Positions 1 to 10,450 of a stretch of 64,000 nucleotides of DNA are shown here, piece by piece. Every line of letters begins with the position of its first letter. Position 1 is the first letter of the stretch. The notes beneath the pieces are model-generated. The model saw only the letters and a program-made list of their open reading frames with translations. It was not told the DNA's origin and did no database searches. The DNA comes from Nocardiopsis algeriensis (lineage in GTDB: Bacteria; Actinomycetota; Actinomycetes; Streptosporangiales; Streptosporangiaceae), in the NCBI RefSeq assembly GCF_014203695.1, contig NZ_JACHJO010000002.1, forward strand, positions 335,893 through 399,892, in the 5' to 3' direction. The position numbers were made by a program, and so were the translations under genes.

Positions 1-135
1 ATGGCCAAGCGGCTGGAGGCGAAGCGGCTCGTGATCCCCGGTGCGGGGCACTCCCCGAACGTGGACGCCCCCGAGACCACCTCCAGCGCCTTCACCGCGT
101 TCTGGAACGAGGTGGAGTCGGTGGGACGGCGCTGA
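1..135 (+). CDS. alpha/beta-hydrolase, C-terminal end (partial)
   Basis: Only the last 44 codons are in the window; the ATG at position 1 is probably internal. The peptide contains IPGAGHSPNVDAPE followed by a short helix ending in FW, which is how alpha/beta-hydrolase-fold proteins usually end: the His of GAGHSP is the catalytic-triad histidine. This fits a hydrolase of small esters or lactones, but the nucleophile and acid lie outside the window, so activity and substrate cannot be judged. It converges on the next gene across a strong hairpin. Confidence 0.6.
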   Translation: MAKRLEAKRLVIPGAGHSPNVDAPETTSSAFTAFWNEVESVGRR

Positions 136-159
136 GAACGCCTCTCCCGGGACACGGAT

Positions 160-184
160 GTGCCCCCGGACGGGCCGGGGGCAC
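160..184. terminator. bidirectional hairpin terminator
   Basis: Perfect 10-bp stem GTGCCCCCGG / CCGGGGGCAC with a 5-nt loop, between the stop of the alpha/beta-hydrolase and the stop of the convergent MBL-fold gene. There is no U-tract, as is common for GC-rich actinobacterial terminators. Confidence 0.7.
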
Positions 185-192
185 GGGGCGGG

Positions 193-1059
193 TCAGACCC
201 ATTCGTCGAAGTTCTTGCTCTCGGCGCCGGAGGTCGTGGCGGGACCCCGGTCGGGCAGGACACGGGTCGCCGGGGGCAGGGTCAGCAGCGACTCCCCGAT
301 GGAGGCCAGCTGCGTCGTGTAGTCGATGTAGGTGTTGCCCACCATGCCGGGCTCACCCTTGCGCAGGGTGTCCCCGCTGAAGACGACGCCGAGCTGGCTG
401 ATGTAGTAGCCCACCGTGCCGGGCGAGGTGCCGGGCAGGGCGAGGATGTCGATCTGGAGATCGCCGACGGTCATGCTGCCGCCGCCCTCGACCTCGACCT
501 CGGGGCGGTACTCGGCGCCGTGCAGGCGTCGCCACAGGCGCATCTCACGCGCGTGCAGGGCGACGGGGGCCTCGGCCTCCTCGGCCACCTTCACGGCCGC
601 CTCGATGTGCGGGCTGTAGGCGTTGGTGCAGGCCACCAGGTAGATGTCGCGCTCACCGACGGCCTCGAGGACCGCCTCGGCGTCGTGGCCGGGGTCGATG
701 ACGACGACACCCTCGTCGTCGGCGTCGACGATCCAGGTGTTGCTGACGACCTCGTACTTCTCGTCGTCGAACTCGAAGACCCCCGCGGTGCGCACGCGGG
801 TGATGCCCTCGGGGTCGGGGCCGGTGACGCCGGGTTCCTCCCCCTCGTCGGCGAAGATGTCCGGGGCGGACTCCTCCCCGGTCCCGGGCTTCTCGTCCGC
901 CGCGTCCCCGGCCTCCTCGGGGGCGGACTCCTCGGCCGCGGCGGGCTCCTCCGCCGCGGTGGCCGCGGCCTCGGTCTCCTCGTCGGTCGCCGCGGGCTCC
1001 GCAGCGGAATCGGGGGCCTCCTGGCCTTCCTGCTTCTTCGACTTCCGCTTCCAGAACAC
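193..1059 (-). CDS. MBL-fold protein lacking the metal-binding residues
   Basis: 288 residues. Residues 1-75 are a basic start (MFWKRKSKK) and a long Ala/Glu-rich acidic tail-like segment; the rest follows the glyoxalase-II-like metallo-beta-lactamase fold in order (NTWIVD, VVVIDPGHDAE, LALPGTSPGTVGYY, FSGDTL, LPDRGPATT). The ligand sites are substituted: the usual THxHxDH is TNAYSPH, the GHTPG His is Thr, and the His of the final GHG motif is Arg (DRG). Only SGDT is intact. The frame is undamaged with normal codon use, so this looks like a maintained non-catalytic paralogue, perhaps binding a ligand or partner. The acidic N-terminus is unusual for the family. Substrate or partner unknown. 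Confidence 0.75.
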   Translation of the reverse strand: MFWKRKSKKQEGQEAPDSAAEPAATDEETEAAATAAEEPAAAEESAPEEAGDAADEKPGTGEESAPDIFADEGEEPGVTGPDPEGITRVRTAGVFEFDDEKYEVVSNTWIVDADDEGVVVIDPGHDAEAVLEAVGERDIYLVACTNAYSPHIEAAVKVAEEAEAPVALHAREMRLWRRLHGAEYRPEVEVEGGGSMTVGDLQIDILALPGTSPGTVGYYISQLGVVFSGDTLRKGEPGMVGNTYIDYTTQLASIGESLLTLPPATRVLPDRGPATTSGAESKNFDEWV

Positions 1060-1160
1060 GGTGTCCGACCTTTCCGCTTCGTCTGTTATGAGTGATTACG
1101 CTGTGACCATTGTCGCAGCGGTCGGTACCGTATCGAACGTCCCCGGAGGCTCGAAAGCGG

Positions 1161-2036
1161 CTATCCGAGAATCAGGGCGGCTCCCGTGGCGGGGGCCACG
1201 AGTTCCTCGAAGGCCGCGGGGTCGGTGGTCCTGCACCCCAGACGGCGGTTGGTGAGGCTGCCGTGGTCGTCGCTGGAACCGGTGACCACCACGCCCAGGT
1301 CCGCGGCGACGCCGCGCCAGTACCCGGTCTCCTCGCGGTTGTGCGCGGGGTGGTCGGCCTCGATACCGCCCAGGCCCGCCGCTGCCATGCGCTCCACGAG
1401 TTCGAGGGGGACCGCGTCGTTGAGGGCGCCCTCCGCCCGGCCCGGATGGGCGAGCGAGCACACCCCGCCCGCCGCGCGGACCAGCTCCACCGCACGGACC
1501 GGATCGAGCGCGTAGCGGGAGGCGAAGGCGGGGCCGCCGGAGCCGATCCAGCGGTCGAAGGCGTCCTGCACGTCGCGGGCCGCGCCCGCCTCCACGATCG
1601 CCCGCGCGATGTGCGGCCGGCCGATGGTGTTGGCGTCGGCGTACTCGTCGCGGCCCGCTCCCGCGATCTCCAGGACCCGCTCCCAGGTGACGGCGACGCC
1701 CAGTGCCTGGAGTTTGTCCACCATCTCCCCGGCGCGGGAGGCCCGGTCGGAGCGGATCCGGCGCAGCTCCCGCACGAGCGCGGGGTGTTCCGGGTCGAAC
1801 AGGTAGGAGACGAGGTGGACGCTCGATCCCCGGTAGGCGCAGGAGAGCTCCATTCCCGGGACGAGGGTGAAGCCCTTCGGCAGGTGCTCCGCCGCCTCTC
1901 GGACACCGCCCACCGTGTCGTGGTCGGTGAGGGCCAGGACGTCGAGACCCGCGGCGACCGCGTGTCCGATCACCTCGGCGGGGGTGTCGCTGCCGTCGGA
2001 GACGGAACTGTGGGAGTGCAGGTCGATACGAGTCAC
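1161..2036 (-). CDS. PHP-domain phosphoesterase (RNase AM / TrpH-like)
   Basis: 291 residues covering a complete PHP domain. Metal ligands are visible: DLHSHSSVSDGS at the N-terminus, LALTDHDTVGG near residue 40, GMELS, LAHPGRA, EADHPAHN and the C-terminal SSDDHG. Characterised relatives (E. coli RNase AM/YciV, Chromobacterium Cv1693) hydrolyse 3',5'-nucleoside bisphosphates or trim 5' ends of RNA with a trinuclear metal site. The insertion between metal motifs holds the helical AMP-binding-like subdomain seen in that group. It lies 18 bp after the DUF6758 gene on the same strand and is probably cotranscribed with it. Confidence 0.85.
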   Translation of the reverse strand: MTRIDLHSHSSVSDGSDTPAEVIGHAVAAGLDVLALTDHDTVGGVREAAEHLPKGFTLVPGMELSCAYRGSSVHLVSYLFDPEHPALVRELRRIRSDRASRAGEMVDKLQALGVAVTWERVLEIAGAGRDEYADANTIGRPHIARAIVEAGAARDVQDAFDRWIGSGGPAFASRYALDPVRAVELVRAAGGVCSLAHPGRAEGALNDAVPLELVERMAAAGLGGIEADHPAHNREETGYWRGVAADLGVVVTGSSDDHGSLTNRRLGCRTTDPAAFEELVAPATGAALILG

Positions 2037-2054
2037 CGGGCGATTGTACGCCGC

Positions 2055-2720
2055 CTACTCCTGCGACCTCTCGGGCGCCAGGACACGGGACAGGAAAGGG
2101 CTCGGGGCCCCGAAGGGCGGCTCCAGCGCGATACCGCCGTCGTTGATGCCGCGCAGGTCGCGCAGGGCGCTGATCTCGCACATGAGCATTCCGGTGTCGG
2201 CGGAGGCGAACACCAGCCACAGCCAGTGCGCGAGGGCCTCACCCGCGTAGGCGGCGCGGTCGCGGCCCAGGTCCAGGTTCCACAGCGCGATGTCGTGGCC
2301 GTCGAAGCGGACCTTGGCGTCGGGCGCTGCGGTGTCGAAGCCGTCCCCGGGATCGGGCCCCTCCAGGCCGGCCAGCCGCGCTCCCAGACCGATGCCGGGA
2401 TCCTCCGCGACGACCGCGATCTCGCCGACGCCCCCGAGGGGGCCGGGGCCGGAGAGCGCGACGGCGGTGGCCAGAGCGCCGCTGCGCTCGTCACCCGCCT
2501 CCGCGAAACCGGTGACCACCCATCCCGCGGGCAGGGGCCACGGAATCCACACCGGGACGTCGGCCCGGTGCAGCAGGGCCTCCAGGCCGGCCCGGCCGGG
2601 GGCCCGCACGGGCTGGAGCGGGGCGACGGGCCCGTGGGCGTCGCACTCCCACGCGCTGGACCAGAGCCCCGGAGGCTGAACCGCGCGACCGCATCGAGGA
2701 CATGAGGGATCGGTCTTCAT
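2055..2720 (-). CDS. DUF6758 family protein
   Basis: 221 residues. It opens with a putative zinc ribbon, CPRCGRAV then ECDAHG (C-x2-C ... C-x2-H), followed by a Pro/Trp-rich segment VPVWIPWPLPAGW and a domain rich in Gly with LSGPGPLGG and GIGLGARLAGL. This layout matches the actinobacterial conserved family DUF6758, found next to PHP-domain genes in related genomes; I recognise the family but no function is established. No signal peptide or clear membrane span. The ATG at 2720 begins directly before the ribbon, as in homologues. Confidence 0.7.
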   Translation of the reverse strand: MKTDPSCPRCGRAVQPPGLWSSAWECDAHGPVAPLQPVRAPGRAGLEALLHRADVPVWIPWPLPAGWVVTGFAEAGDERSGALATAVALSGPGPLGGVGEIAVVAEDPGIGLGARLAGLEGPDPGDGFDTAAPDAKVRFDGHDIALWNLDLGRDRAAYAGEALAHWLWLVFASADTGMLMCEISALRDLRGINDGGIALEPPFGAPSPFLSRVLAPERSQE

Positions 2721-2758
2721 GTCCTAGCGGTCTACCCGGTTGACCTGCGGGAAAACTC

Positions 2759-2782
2759 GGGCGGGCCCTTCCGGGCCCGCCC
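2759..2782 (-). terminator. terminator after typA
   Basis: Perfect 10-bp stem GGGCGGGCCC / GGGCCCGCCC with a TTCC loop, directly downstream of the typA stop. Read on the minus strand it is followed by GAGTTTTCCC, a short T-run, so it fits an intrinsic terminator. Confidence 0.75.
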
Positions 2783-2795
2783 CGCCGTCAGCCCG

Positions 2796-4688
<1,893 letters not shown>

Positions 4689-4819
4689 GAAGAAGTCTCG
4701 ATCTCCTGGTACTGGGAAGAACCGCAGAGTGCCACGGCCCGTGGTCATTTTATGCGGTCGCGACGGTCTCTTCCGGGAGCGCGGGCGCAGCCCTGCTCAC
4801 ACCCGCGCCGGGAAGAAAT

Positions 4820-5257
4820 TCAAGGAAGGGCTGCGGAATCGGGGACGAGGAGTGCCGCGACGGGGTCGAGGAAGGGCACGTCCGCGGGCAGCCAGGGGAG
4901 CGTGTGCAGTTCGGAGCCCGACAGCCAGCGCAGCGAGAGGTGCTCCAGGGCACGGGGCTCGCCGCCGACCAGCTCGGCGCGCAGCAGCCGCAGGACCGCC
5001 GGGCGGGTGTGCCTGCGGTCGGGCGAGGGCGGGAAGGGCGCGTCCGCGCCGATCTGGTCCAGGACGCGGATCGCGGCGCCGAGTTCTTCCCGGCATTCGC
5101 GGACCAGGGCCTCCTCGGGGGTCTCCCCCGGGTCGACCTTTCCGCCGGGGAACTCCCACAGGCCCCGCAGTGCGGCGGGCTCGGCCCGCTGCGCGCCGAG
5201 GACGCGGCCGTCGCTGACGATGGCCGCACCCACGACGATCAGGGTCTGCTGTTCCAC
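4820..5257 (-). CDS. NUDIX hydrolase, MutT-like (8-oxo-dGTP diphosphatase type)
   Basis: 145 residues from a GTG at 5257. The NUDIX box is complete: GGKVDPGETPEEALVRECREEL matches Gx5Ex7REUxEEx G. The N-terminus (TLIVVGAAIVSDGRVLGAQR) and WEFPGGK are typical of MutT/CTP-pyrophosphohydrolase-like enzymes that sanitise oxidised nucleotides such as 8-oxo-dGTP. The start is inferred: no ATG fits, and this GTG opens the beta-strand normally found at the N-terminus. It begins 11 bp after the RecD2 stop, so it is likely cotranscribed with that helicase, a DNA-maintenance pairing. Confidence 0.85.
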   Translation of the reverse strand: MEQQTLIVVGAAIVSDGRVLGAQRAEPAALRGLWEFPGGKVDPGETPEEALVRECREELGAAIRVLDQIGADAPFPPSPDRRHTRPAVLRLLRAELVGGEPRALEHLSLRWLSGSELHTLPWLPADVPFLDPVAALLVPDSAALP

Positions 5258-5268
5258 GGTGTCCCAGC

Positions 5269-7554
5269 CTAGGGCATGTCGGGCGGATACACGTCCTGGC
5301 CGGACGCGGCGACCTCTCGGGAGGTGTCCGGCGCCCCCATGGTGCGGAGCCGGTGGGCCAGGGCGGTGTGCCGGTACCCGGAGGAGGCGTTGCGGACGGC
5401 CTGGGCCAGGGCCCGGCGCGAACCGACCAGGACGACGAGCCTCTTGGCCCGGGTGATGGCGGTGTAGAGCAGATTGCGCTGGAGCATCATCCAGGCGCTG
5501 GTGGTGACCGGCACCACCACGGCCGGGTACTCGCTGCCCTGCGAGCGGTGCACGGTGATGGCGTAGGCGTGGGCGAGCTCGTCGAGCTCGGCGAAGTCGT
5601 AGGAGACCTCCTCGTCCTCGTCGGTGCGCACGCTCACCTCCTGGGCGACCGGATCGATGGCGGTGACCACACCGAGCGTGCCGTTGAAGACGCCGTTCTC
5701 GCCCTTCTCGTAGTTGTTGCGGATCTGGGTGACCTTGTCCCCGACCCGGAAGACCCTGCTGCCGAAGCGCCGTTCGGGAACACCGTCGCCGGCGGGGGTG
5801 ACGGCCGCCTGGAGCTCGGTGTTGAGGTTCGCGGCGCCGGCCGCGCCGCCCTTCATGGGTGTGAGTACCTGGACGTCGCGCCGCGGGTCGAGGCCGAACG
5901 TGCGGGGGATGCGGCGGGCGACGACGTCGACGGTCATCGCGGCGGCGTCCTCCGTCTCCTCGCAGGGGAAGAGGAAGAAGTCGCGCATCCCCTGGAACTG
6001 GGGCGGCTCGCCGCGGTTGACCCGGTGGGCGTTGGTGACCACTCCCGACTCCTGGGCCTGGCGGAACACCTGGGTGAGGCGCACGCTGGGCACGGGGGAA
6101 CCCTCGGCGAGCAGGTCGCGCAGGACCTGCCCGGCACCCACCGACGGCAGCTGGTCGACGTCGCCGACGAACACCAGGTGCGCCCCGGGCGGAACGGCCT
6201 TGACGAGCTTGTTGGCCAGGACGAGGTCGAGCATGGATGCCTCGTCCACGACCAGCAGGTCGCAGTCGAGGGGGTTGTCGCGGTCGTAGGCGGCGTCTCC
6301 TCCGGGGCGCAGTTCCAGGAGCCGGTGCACGGTGCGCGCCTCGTGGCCGGTCAGCTCGGTCATGCGCTTGGCCGCGCGCCCGGTGGGGGCGGCCAGGACG
6401 ATGTTCGCCCGCTTGGCGGCGGCCAGGGTGACGATCGAGGCGACCGTGAAGGACTTGCCGCAGCCGGGGCCGCCGGTGAGGACGCTGACCTTCTCGGTGA
6501 GGGCCTGGACCACGGCGCGGCGCTGCTCCTCGGCGAGGTCGGTGCCGGTGCGCTCGCGCAGCCAGCCCAGGGCGACCTCCCAGTCCACACCGGAGAAGGC
6601 CGACAGCCGGTCCTGGGGGCAGTTGAGGAGGGTGAGCAGTCCGGCGGCCGCGCCGATCTCCGCGCGGTGGAAGGGCAGCAGGTAGACGGACCGCACCGGC
6701 TCGCCCTCCGGCCCGGGGACCTCCTCGCGGACCACGCCCTCCTCCTCGACCAACCGGGACAGGCACTCGATGACCAGCCCCGCCTCGACGCCGAGGATCT
6801 TGACGGCGGCGGAGATGAGCTTCTCCTCGGGCAGGTAGCAGTGCCCGTCCCCGGTGGACTCCGAGAGGGTGAACTGGATCCCGGCCATGACGCGCTGAGG
6901 GCTGTCGTGGGGGATGCCGACGGCCTGGGCGATGGTGTCGGCGGTCTTGAAGCCGATGCCCCACACGTCGGTGGCCAGCCGGTAGGGCTCCTTCTGCACG
7001 ACCTCGACGGACGCGTCGCCGTACTTCTTGTAGATACGCACGGCCAGAGAGGTGCTGACGCCCACCCCCTGGAGGAAGACCATGACCTCCTTGATGGCCT
7101 TCTGCTCCTCCCAGGCGTCCGCGATGAGCCTGGTGCGCTTGGGGCCCAGGCCCGGCACCTCGATCAGCCGCTCCGGCTCGTCCTCGATGACGTCGAGCGC
7201 GTCGGTGCCGAAGTGCTCGACGATCCGCTCCGCCATCTTGGGGCCGATCCCCTTGATCAGCCCCGAGCCGAGATAGCGCCGGATGCCCTGGACGGTGGCG
7301 GGCAGGACGGTGGTGTAGTCGTCCACGTGGAACTGGCGCCCGTACTGGGGATGGGAGCCCCACCGGCCCTGCATGCGCAGGGCCTCGCCCGGCTGGACGC
7401 CCATGAGGCTGCCCACGACGGTGAGCAGGTCGCTGCCGCCGCGCCCGGTGTCCACCCGTGCGACGGTGTAGCCGGTGTCCTCGTTGGCGTAGGTGATGCG
7501 CTCCAGGACCCCCTGGACGACGGCCGGGGGACGTCTCCCGCTGTCCTCTGGCAC
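5269..7554 (-). CDS. recD2: SF1B DNA helicase, RecD2 family
   Basis: 761 residues. A RecD-like 5'-3' ATP-dependent DNA helicase acting without RecBC. Residues 1-90 form the N-terminal OB-like domain, 90-210 contain tandem helix-hairpin-helix segments (RRYLGSGLIKGIGPKMAERI; VPGLGPKRTRLIADAW), and the SF1 core follows with Walker A LTGGPGCGKSFT, Walker B LLVVDEASMLD, VGDVDQLPSVG (motif III) and TVHRSQGSEYPAV and YTAITRAK (motifs V and VI). Length is normal for RecD2. It is followed closely by the NUDIX gene and preceded after 16 bp by the YjbR gene, so three genes likely form one transcript. Confidence 0.93.
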   Translation of the reverse strand: MPEDSGRRPPAVVQGVLERITYANEDTGYTVARVDTGRGGSDLLTVVGSLMGVQPGEALRMQGRWGSHPQYGRQFHVDDYTTVLPATVQGIRRYLGSGLIKGIGPKMAERIVEHFGTDALDVIEDEPERLIEVPGLGPKRTRLIADAWEEQKAIKEVMVFLQGVGVSTSLAVRIYKKYGDASVEVVQKEPYRLATDVWGIGFKTADTIAQAVGIPHDSPQRVMAGIQFTLSESTGDGHCYLPEEKLISAAVKILGVEAGLVIECLSRLVEEEGVVREEVPGPEGEPVRSVYLLPFHRAEIGAAAGLLTLLNCPQDRLSAFSGVDWEVALGWLRERTGTDLAEEQRRAVVQALTEKVSVLTGGPGCGKSFTVASIVTLAAAKRANIVLAAPTGRAAKRMTELTGHEARTVHRLLELRPGGDAAYDRDNPLDCDLLVVDEASMLDLVLANKLVKAVPPGAHLVFVGDVDQLPSVGAGQVLRDLLAEGSPVPSVRLTQVFRQAQESGVVTNAHRVNRGEPPQFQGMRDFFLFPCEETEDAAAMTVDVVARRIPRTFGLDPRRDVQVLTPMKGGAAGAANLNTELQAAVTPAGDGVPERRFGSRVFRVGDKVTQIRNNYEKGENGVFNGTLGVVTAIDPVAQEVSVRTDEDEEVSYDFAELDELAHAYAITVHRSQGSEYPAVVVPVTTSAWMMLQRNLLYTAITRAKRLVVLVGSRRALAQAVRNASSGYRHTALAHRLRTMGAPDTSREVAASGQDVYPPDMP

Positions 7555-7570
7555 GTGGCCTCCTCCCGTC

Positions 7571-7981
7571 TCACACGGCTCCGGTGGGCTTCCCGGTGCC
7601 CGGGAGGTGGGGGATGCCGTCCCCGAGGGCAGCGAGAACCCGGTCGCGGTCGGCCTTGCGCAGGCCCCGCGCCACCAGTACGTACGAGTGTCTCAGCATC
7701 TCGAGGATCTCGTCGTCGGGGACCTCGGACAGGGACACGGTGTTCCAGTGCCTCTTGTCCATGTGGTAGCCGGGGGTGACGCCGGGGAACTCCTCGCGCA
7801 GTTCCAGGGCGAGCCCGGGGTCGCACTTGAGGTTGACCCAGGCTGCCTCCCGGTCGCCGCCCAGCAGCGCGAACATCTTCTGCCCGGCGATCTTGTGGAC
7901 CAGGTGACCGGGGCCGAAGGGCTCACTCTCCTCCGCCTCGGGGAACCACAGGGCCGCGTCGATGAACTGCTCGGGGGCCAT
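7571..7981 (-). CDS. MmcQ/YjbR family protein
   Basis: 136 residues from the ATG at 7981, which has AAGGAG 6-7 nt upstream; an ATG seven codons earlier at 8002 lacks a comparable site. The sequence shows the YjbR-like fold: PEAEESEPFGPGHLVHKIAGQKMF, WVNLKCDPGLALELREEFPGVTPGYHM and HWNTVSL. YjbR/MmcQ proteins are small double-wing DNA-binding-like proteins of unproven function. Just upstream of recD2 on the same strand. Confidence 0.85.
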   Translation of the reverse strand: MAPEQFIDAALWFPEAEESEPFGPGHLVHKIAGQKMFALLGGDREAAWVNLKCDPGLALELREEFPGVTPGYHMDKRHWNTVSLSEVPDDEILEMLRHSYVLVARGLRKADRDRVLAALGDGIPHLPGTGKPTGAV

Positions 7982-8060
7982 GGCGTCTCCTTCCGCTCCC
8001 ACCCGAGCCTGCCAGAGAGCCGCGACGTTCGAAGGCCCTTTCCGTCCGTGGGCGGACCCG

Positions 8061-9146
8061 TCAGGGCGAGGGCTGCGGTCCCGGGTCGCCGGACACGTCG
8101 AACTCGGCGACGCGCAGGGCCGTCTCCTGGGCGCGCACGAGGGAGGCGAGGGCCTCCTCCTGCTGCCGGTGGGCGGCTCCCTCCACCGCGGCCCGCTCGG
8201 CGATGGCGTCGAACTCCCGCGCCGAAGCGCGGTCCTGCCGCTCGTCCTCGGCGGCCCTCACCCGGTCGGCGTACTCCTCCAGGAGCCGGACGCGTTCCGC
8301 GATCCGCCCGAGGTCGCGGTCCAGGGCCGCGAGGGCCCGGTCGGACGCCCTGCGGCTGAGCTCCCCCGGGGTCGGCAGTCCGGCCATGCGCTCGCGCTCG
8401 CGCGTCTGCCGGAGCAGCCCCTCGGCGACGGACCACTCGGCATCGGCCAGAACGACGCGGTTGCGGACGCTGTCGAGGAGGAGGCCCTCCTCGTGGAGGG
8501 AGGAGGACAGGACCGCGTCCACCGCTCCCTGCGCCCGCCTCAGCAGGCCGCGGCAGTCCTCGTCGAGCATCTCGGGGGAGACGTGGTGGCCGGTGAGCGA
8601 CTCGGCGAGCAGCGCCTCGGCCCGTTCCCGGCGCCCGCGGCGGGCGGCAAGGCCCTGGGGGAGGACGAGGGCGAGGGCCGCGGCCGCGGCGAGGAGGAGG
8701 TTGGCGAGTACCGGCAGGTCCAGGATGACGATGCCGGCGAAGACGGCGAACATCATCCCGTAGAGGACCCGCGCGGCGGGGACGAGCGCGCCCTCGTCCG
8801 CCCCTGCGGAAACCGGGCGCTCCAGGGAGCGGCGCAGGGCCTTCGCCTCCTTCTCACCCAGGTGGGGGTCGATCACCACCCTGCCGGAGGAGGTGCCGGG
8901 GCCGAGGGCGGAGGCCAGCCGCCGCGCCCGCCCGCGGGCCTCCACGCCGCGTGGGGTGAGGACCAGGAGCCCTTCGGAGGTGCGCTCCGCCAGTCCCTGG
9001 GAGATCAGGGAGGCGTTGAGGGCGGCGTTGTCCCCCTGGGGGCACCACACGTCGGGATTGCCGGGGAAGGGCTCGGCCGAGGCCAGCGCCTCCACCGCGG
9101 CCGGCCCGAGAACGACCCTCCGGCCGCCTGAGAGAACGATCTCCAC
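8061..9146 (-). CDS. two-span membrane protein with C-terminal coiled coil, unknown function
   Basis: 361 residues, GTG start at 9146 preceded by GAAGGGGG. I do not recognise the family. Residues 1-120 are soluble, beginning with a beta-rich stretch and a winged-helix-like LISQGLAERTSEGLLVLTPRG. Two adjacent hydrophobic helices span about 128-145 and 147-164, followed by an Arg-rich stop (AARRGRRER). Residues 205-340 are charged and helical (REFDAIAERAAVEG, HRQQEEALASLVRAQE) and probably coiled. This suggests a membrane-anchored protein with both ends in the cytoplasm. It stands apart from its downstream neighbour by 79 bp and diverges from the kinase gene. Confidence 0.6.
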   Translation of the reverse strand: MEIVLSGGRRVVLGPAAVEALASAEPFPGNPDVWCPQGDNAALNASLISQGLAERTSEGLLVLTPRGVEARGRARRLASALGPGTSSGRVVIDPHLGEKEAKALRRSLERPVSAGADEGALVPAARVLYGMMFAVFAGIVILDLPVLANLLLAAAAALALVLPQGLAARRGRRERAEALLAESLTGHHVSPEMLDEDCRGLLRRAQGAVDAVLSSSLHEEGLLLDSVRNRVVLADAEWSVAEGLLRQTRERERMAGLPTPGELSRRASDRALAALDRDLGRIAERVRLLEEYADRVRAAEDERQDRASAREFDAIAERAAVEGAAHRQQEEALASLVRAQETALRVAEFDVSGDPGPQPSP

Positions 9147-9284
9147 AGCGCGCCCCCTTCGTCCGCACCGAAGAGTTTATCGCCCGGAATGCCCGACGGG
9201 ACAGGCGATTTCGGCCCTCCGGCCGCGGCGGAGCACGGATACAATCCGCGCACCGTCACGTCTCCCACCCGCTCTGGAGCCCCG

Positions 9285-10343
9285 ATGAAGGCACGAGGTG
9301 TGCGCAGGCTCGACCCCCTGGAGCCGGGGGACCCCCGCGAGATCGGCGGGCACCGCGTCCTGGGGCGGGTCGGCTCCGGCGGTATGGGCACCGTCTACGC
9401 CGCCGCCTCCCCCGGTGTGCGCGGATACCTGGCCGTCAAGGTGCTCCACGCCCGGCATGCGTCCGACCGGCGCTTCCGGGAGCGCTTCGCCCTGGAGGCG
9501 CGGCTGCTGGCGCGGGTCAACAGCCCCTCGGTGGCGCGGTTCGTGCGCGCCGACGTGGAGGCGGAGGTGCCGTGGCTGATCACCGAGTACGTGCCGGGCC
9601 CCACCCTGCGCCACCACGTGGAGCGGCACGGCCGCCTGCGCGGAGGAATGCTGCTGGGCCTGGCGGCGGGCACCGCCGAGGCGCTGCGGGCCGTGCACGG
9701 GGCGGGGGTGGTCCACCGCGACCTCAAACCGGGCAACGTGGTGCTGTCCGGCACGGGGCCCAAGCTGCTCGACTTCGGCATCGCGCATCCGGTGGAGGAT
9801 CCGGATCCGACCAAGTGGATCCGTCTGCGCCGCATGCGCCGCGCCTACCGGGACCTGCGGCTGCCGTCTCCGGAGGCGCTGCCCGACGAGCGCGTCGCCG
9901 TGCAGGTCGACAGGCTGGGCACCCCCGGGTGGATCAGCCCGGAGCAGTACCGGCACCGGCCCACCACGCAGAGGTCCGACGTGTTCCTGTGGGGCGTGAC
10001 GGTGGCGTTCGCGGCCCTGGGGCACGACCCGTTCGGGCGTGCGGGCACCAAGGAGATGGCCCGGCGGGTGCTGTTGGAGGAGCCGGACCTGGAGCACCTG
10101 CCGCCGGGTCTGGAGCGACTGGTGGCAGCCGCGACGGCCAAGGACCCCGAGGATCGGCCCGATGCCGCCGAGCTGCTGCGCGGGGTGCTGGCACTGGAGG
10201 GCGGCGGGGAGCCGGGCACGGGCACCGCGGTGGTGCGCCGCTTCCTGGAGCGCCGGTGGACGGAGACGGCGGTGCGCCCGCCCCGCCCCCCGCGCGAGGA
10301 CGCCCGCCTCTTCGGCCTCCCCCGGCCGGGGGATCCCCGGTAG
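9285..10343 (+). CDS. soluble serine/threonine protein kinase with extended activation segment
   Basis: 352 residues from the ATG at 9285, which has TGGAG at the right distance; a start at 9189 would add 32 unconserved residues. The Hanks kinase domain starts almost at once: P-loop GRVGSGGMGTVY, AVKVL lysine, HRDLKPGNVV catalytic loop, DFG, then GTPGWISPEQ and a final subdomain XI Arg (DPEDRPDA). There is no transmembrane helix or sensor, so it is cytosolic. The DFG-to-SPE segment is about 58 residues, some 25 more than usual, with a basic insert (KWIRLRRMRRAYRD) and few Ser/Thr, so ordinary activation-loop autophosphorylation is doubtful. Substrates unknown. Confidence 0.85.
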   Translation: MKARGVRRLDPLEPGDPREIGGHRVLGRVGSGGMGTVYAAASPGVRGYLAVKVLHARHASDRRFRERFALEARLLARVNSPSVARFVRADVEAEVPWLITEYVPGPTLRHHVERHGRLRGGMLLGLAAGTAEALRAVHGAGVVHRDLKPGNVVLSGTGPKLLDFGIAHPVEDPDPTKWIRLRRMRRAYRDLRLPSPEALPDERVAVQVDRLGTPGWISPEQYRHRPTTQRSDVFLWGVTVAFAALGHDPFGRAGTKEMARRVLLEEPDLEHLPPGLERLVAAATAKDPEDRPDAAELLRGVLALEGGGEPGTGTAVVRRFLERRWTETAVRPPRPPREDARLFGLPRPGDPR

Positions 10344-10391
10344 GCCGACCGGAGGCGCCGGCCGCGGGAACGGAGGGCCGGAGCAGGCGGA

Positions 10392-10424
10392 GGGCCGCCC
10401 GGGCAGGGGGTTCCCGGGCGGCCC
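10392..10424. terminator. bidirectional hairpin terminator
   Basis: Perfect 12-bp stem GGGCCGCCCGGG / CCCGGGCGGCCC with a 9-nt loop between the convergent kinase and xylB stops. Confidence 0.7.
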
Positions 10425-10450
10425 GTGCCCCTGGCGGGGCGCGGTGGGGG

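Noticed and set aside
5353-7779. Long plus-strand open frame of about 800 codons opposite recD2
   Set aside because: Its codon positions mirror recD2; the minus-strand frame has full helicase motifs, and the plus frame is Val/Gly/Asp-rich with no family resemblance.
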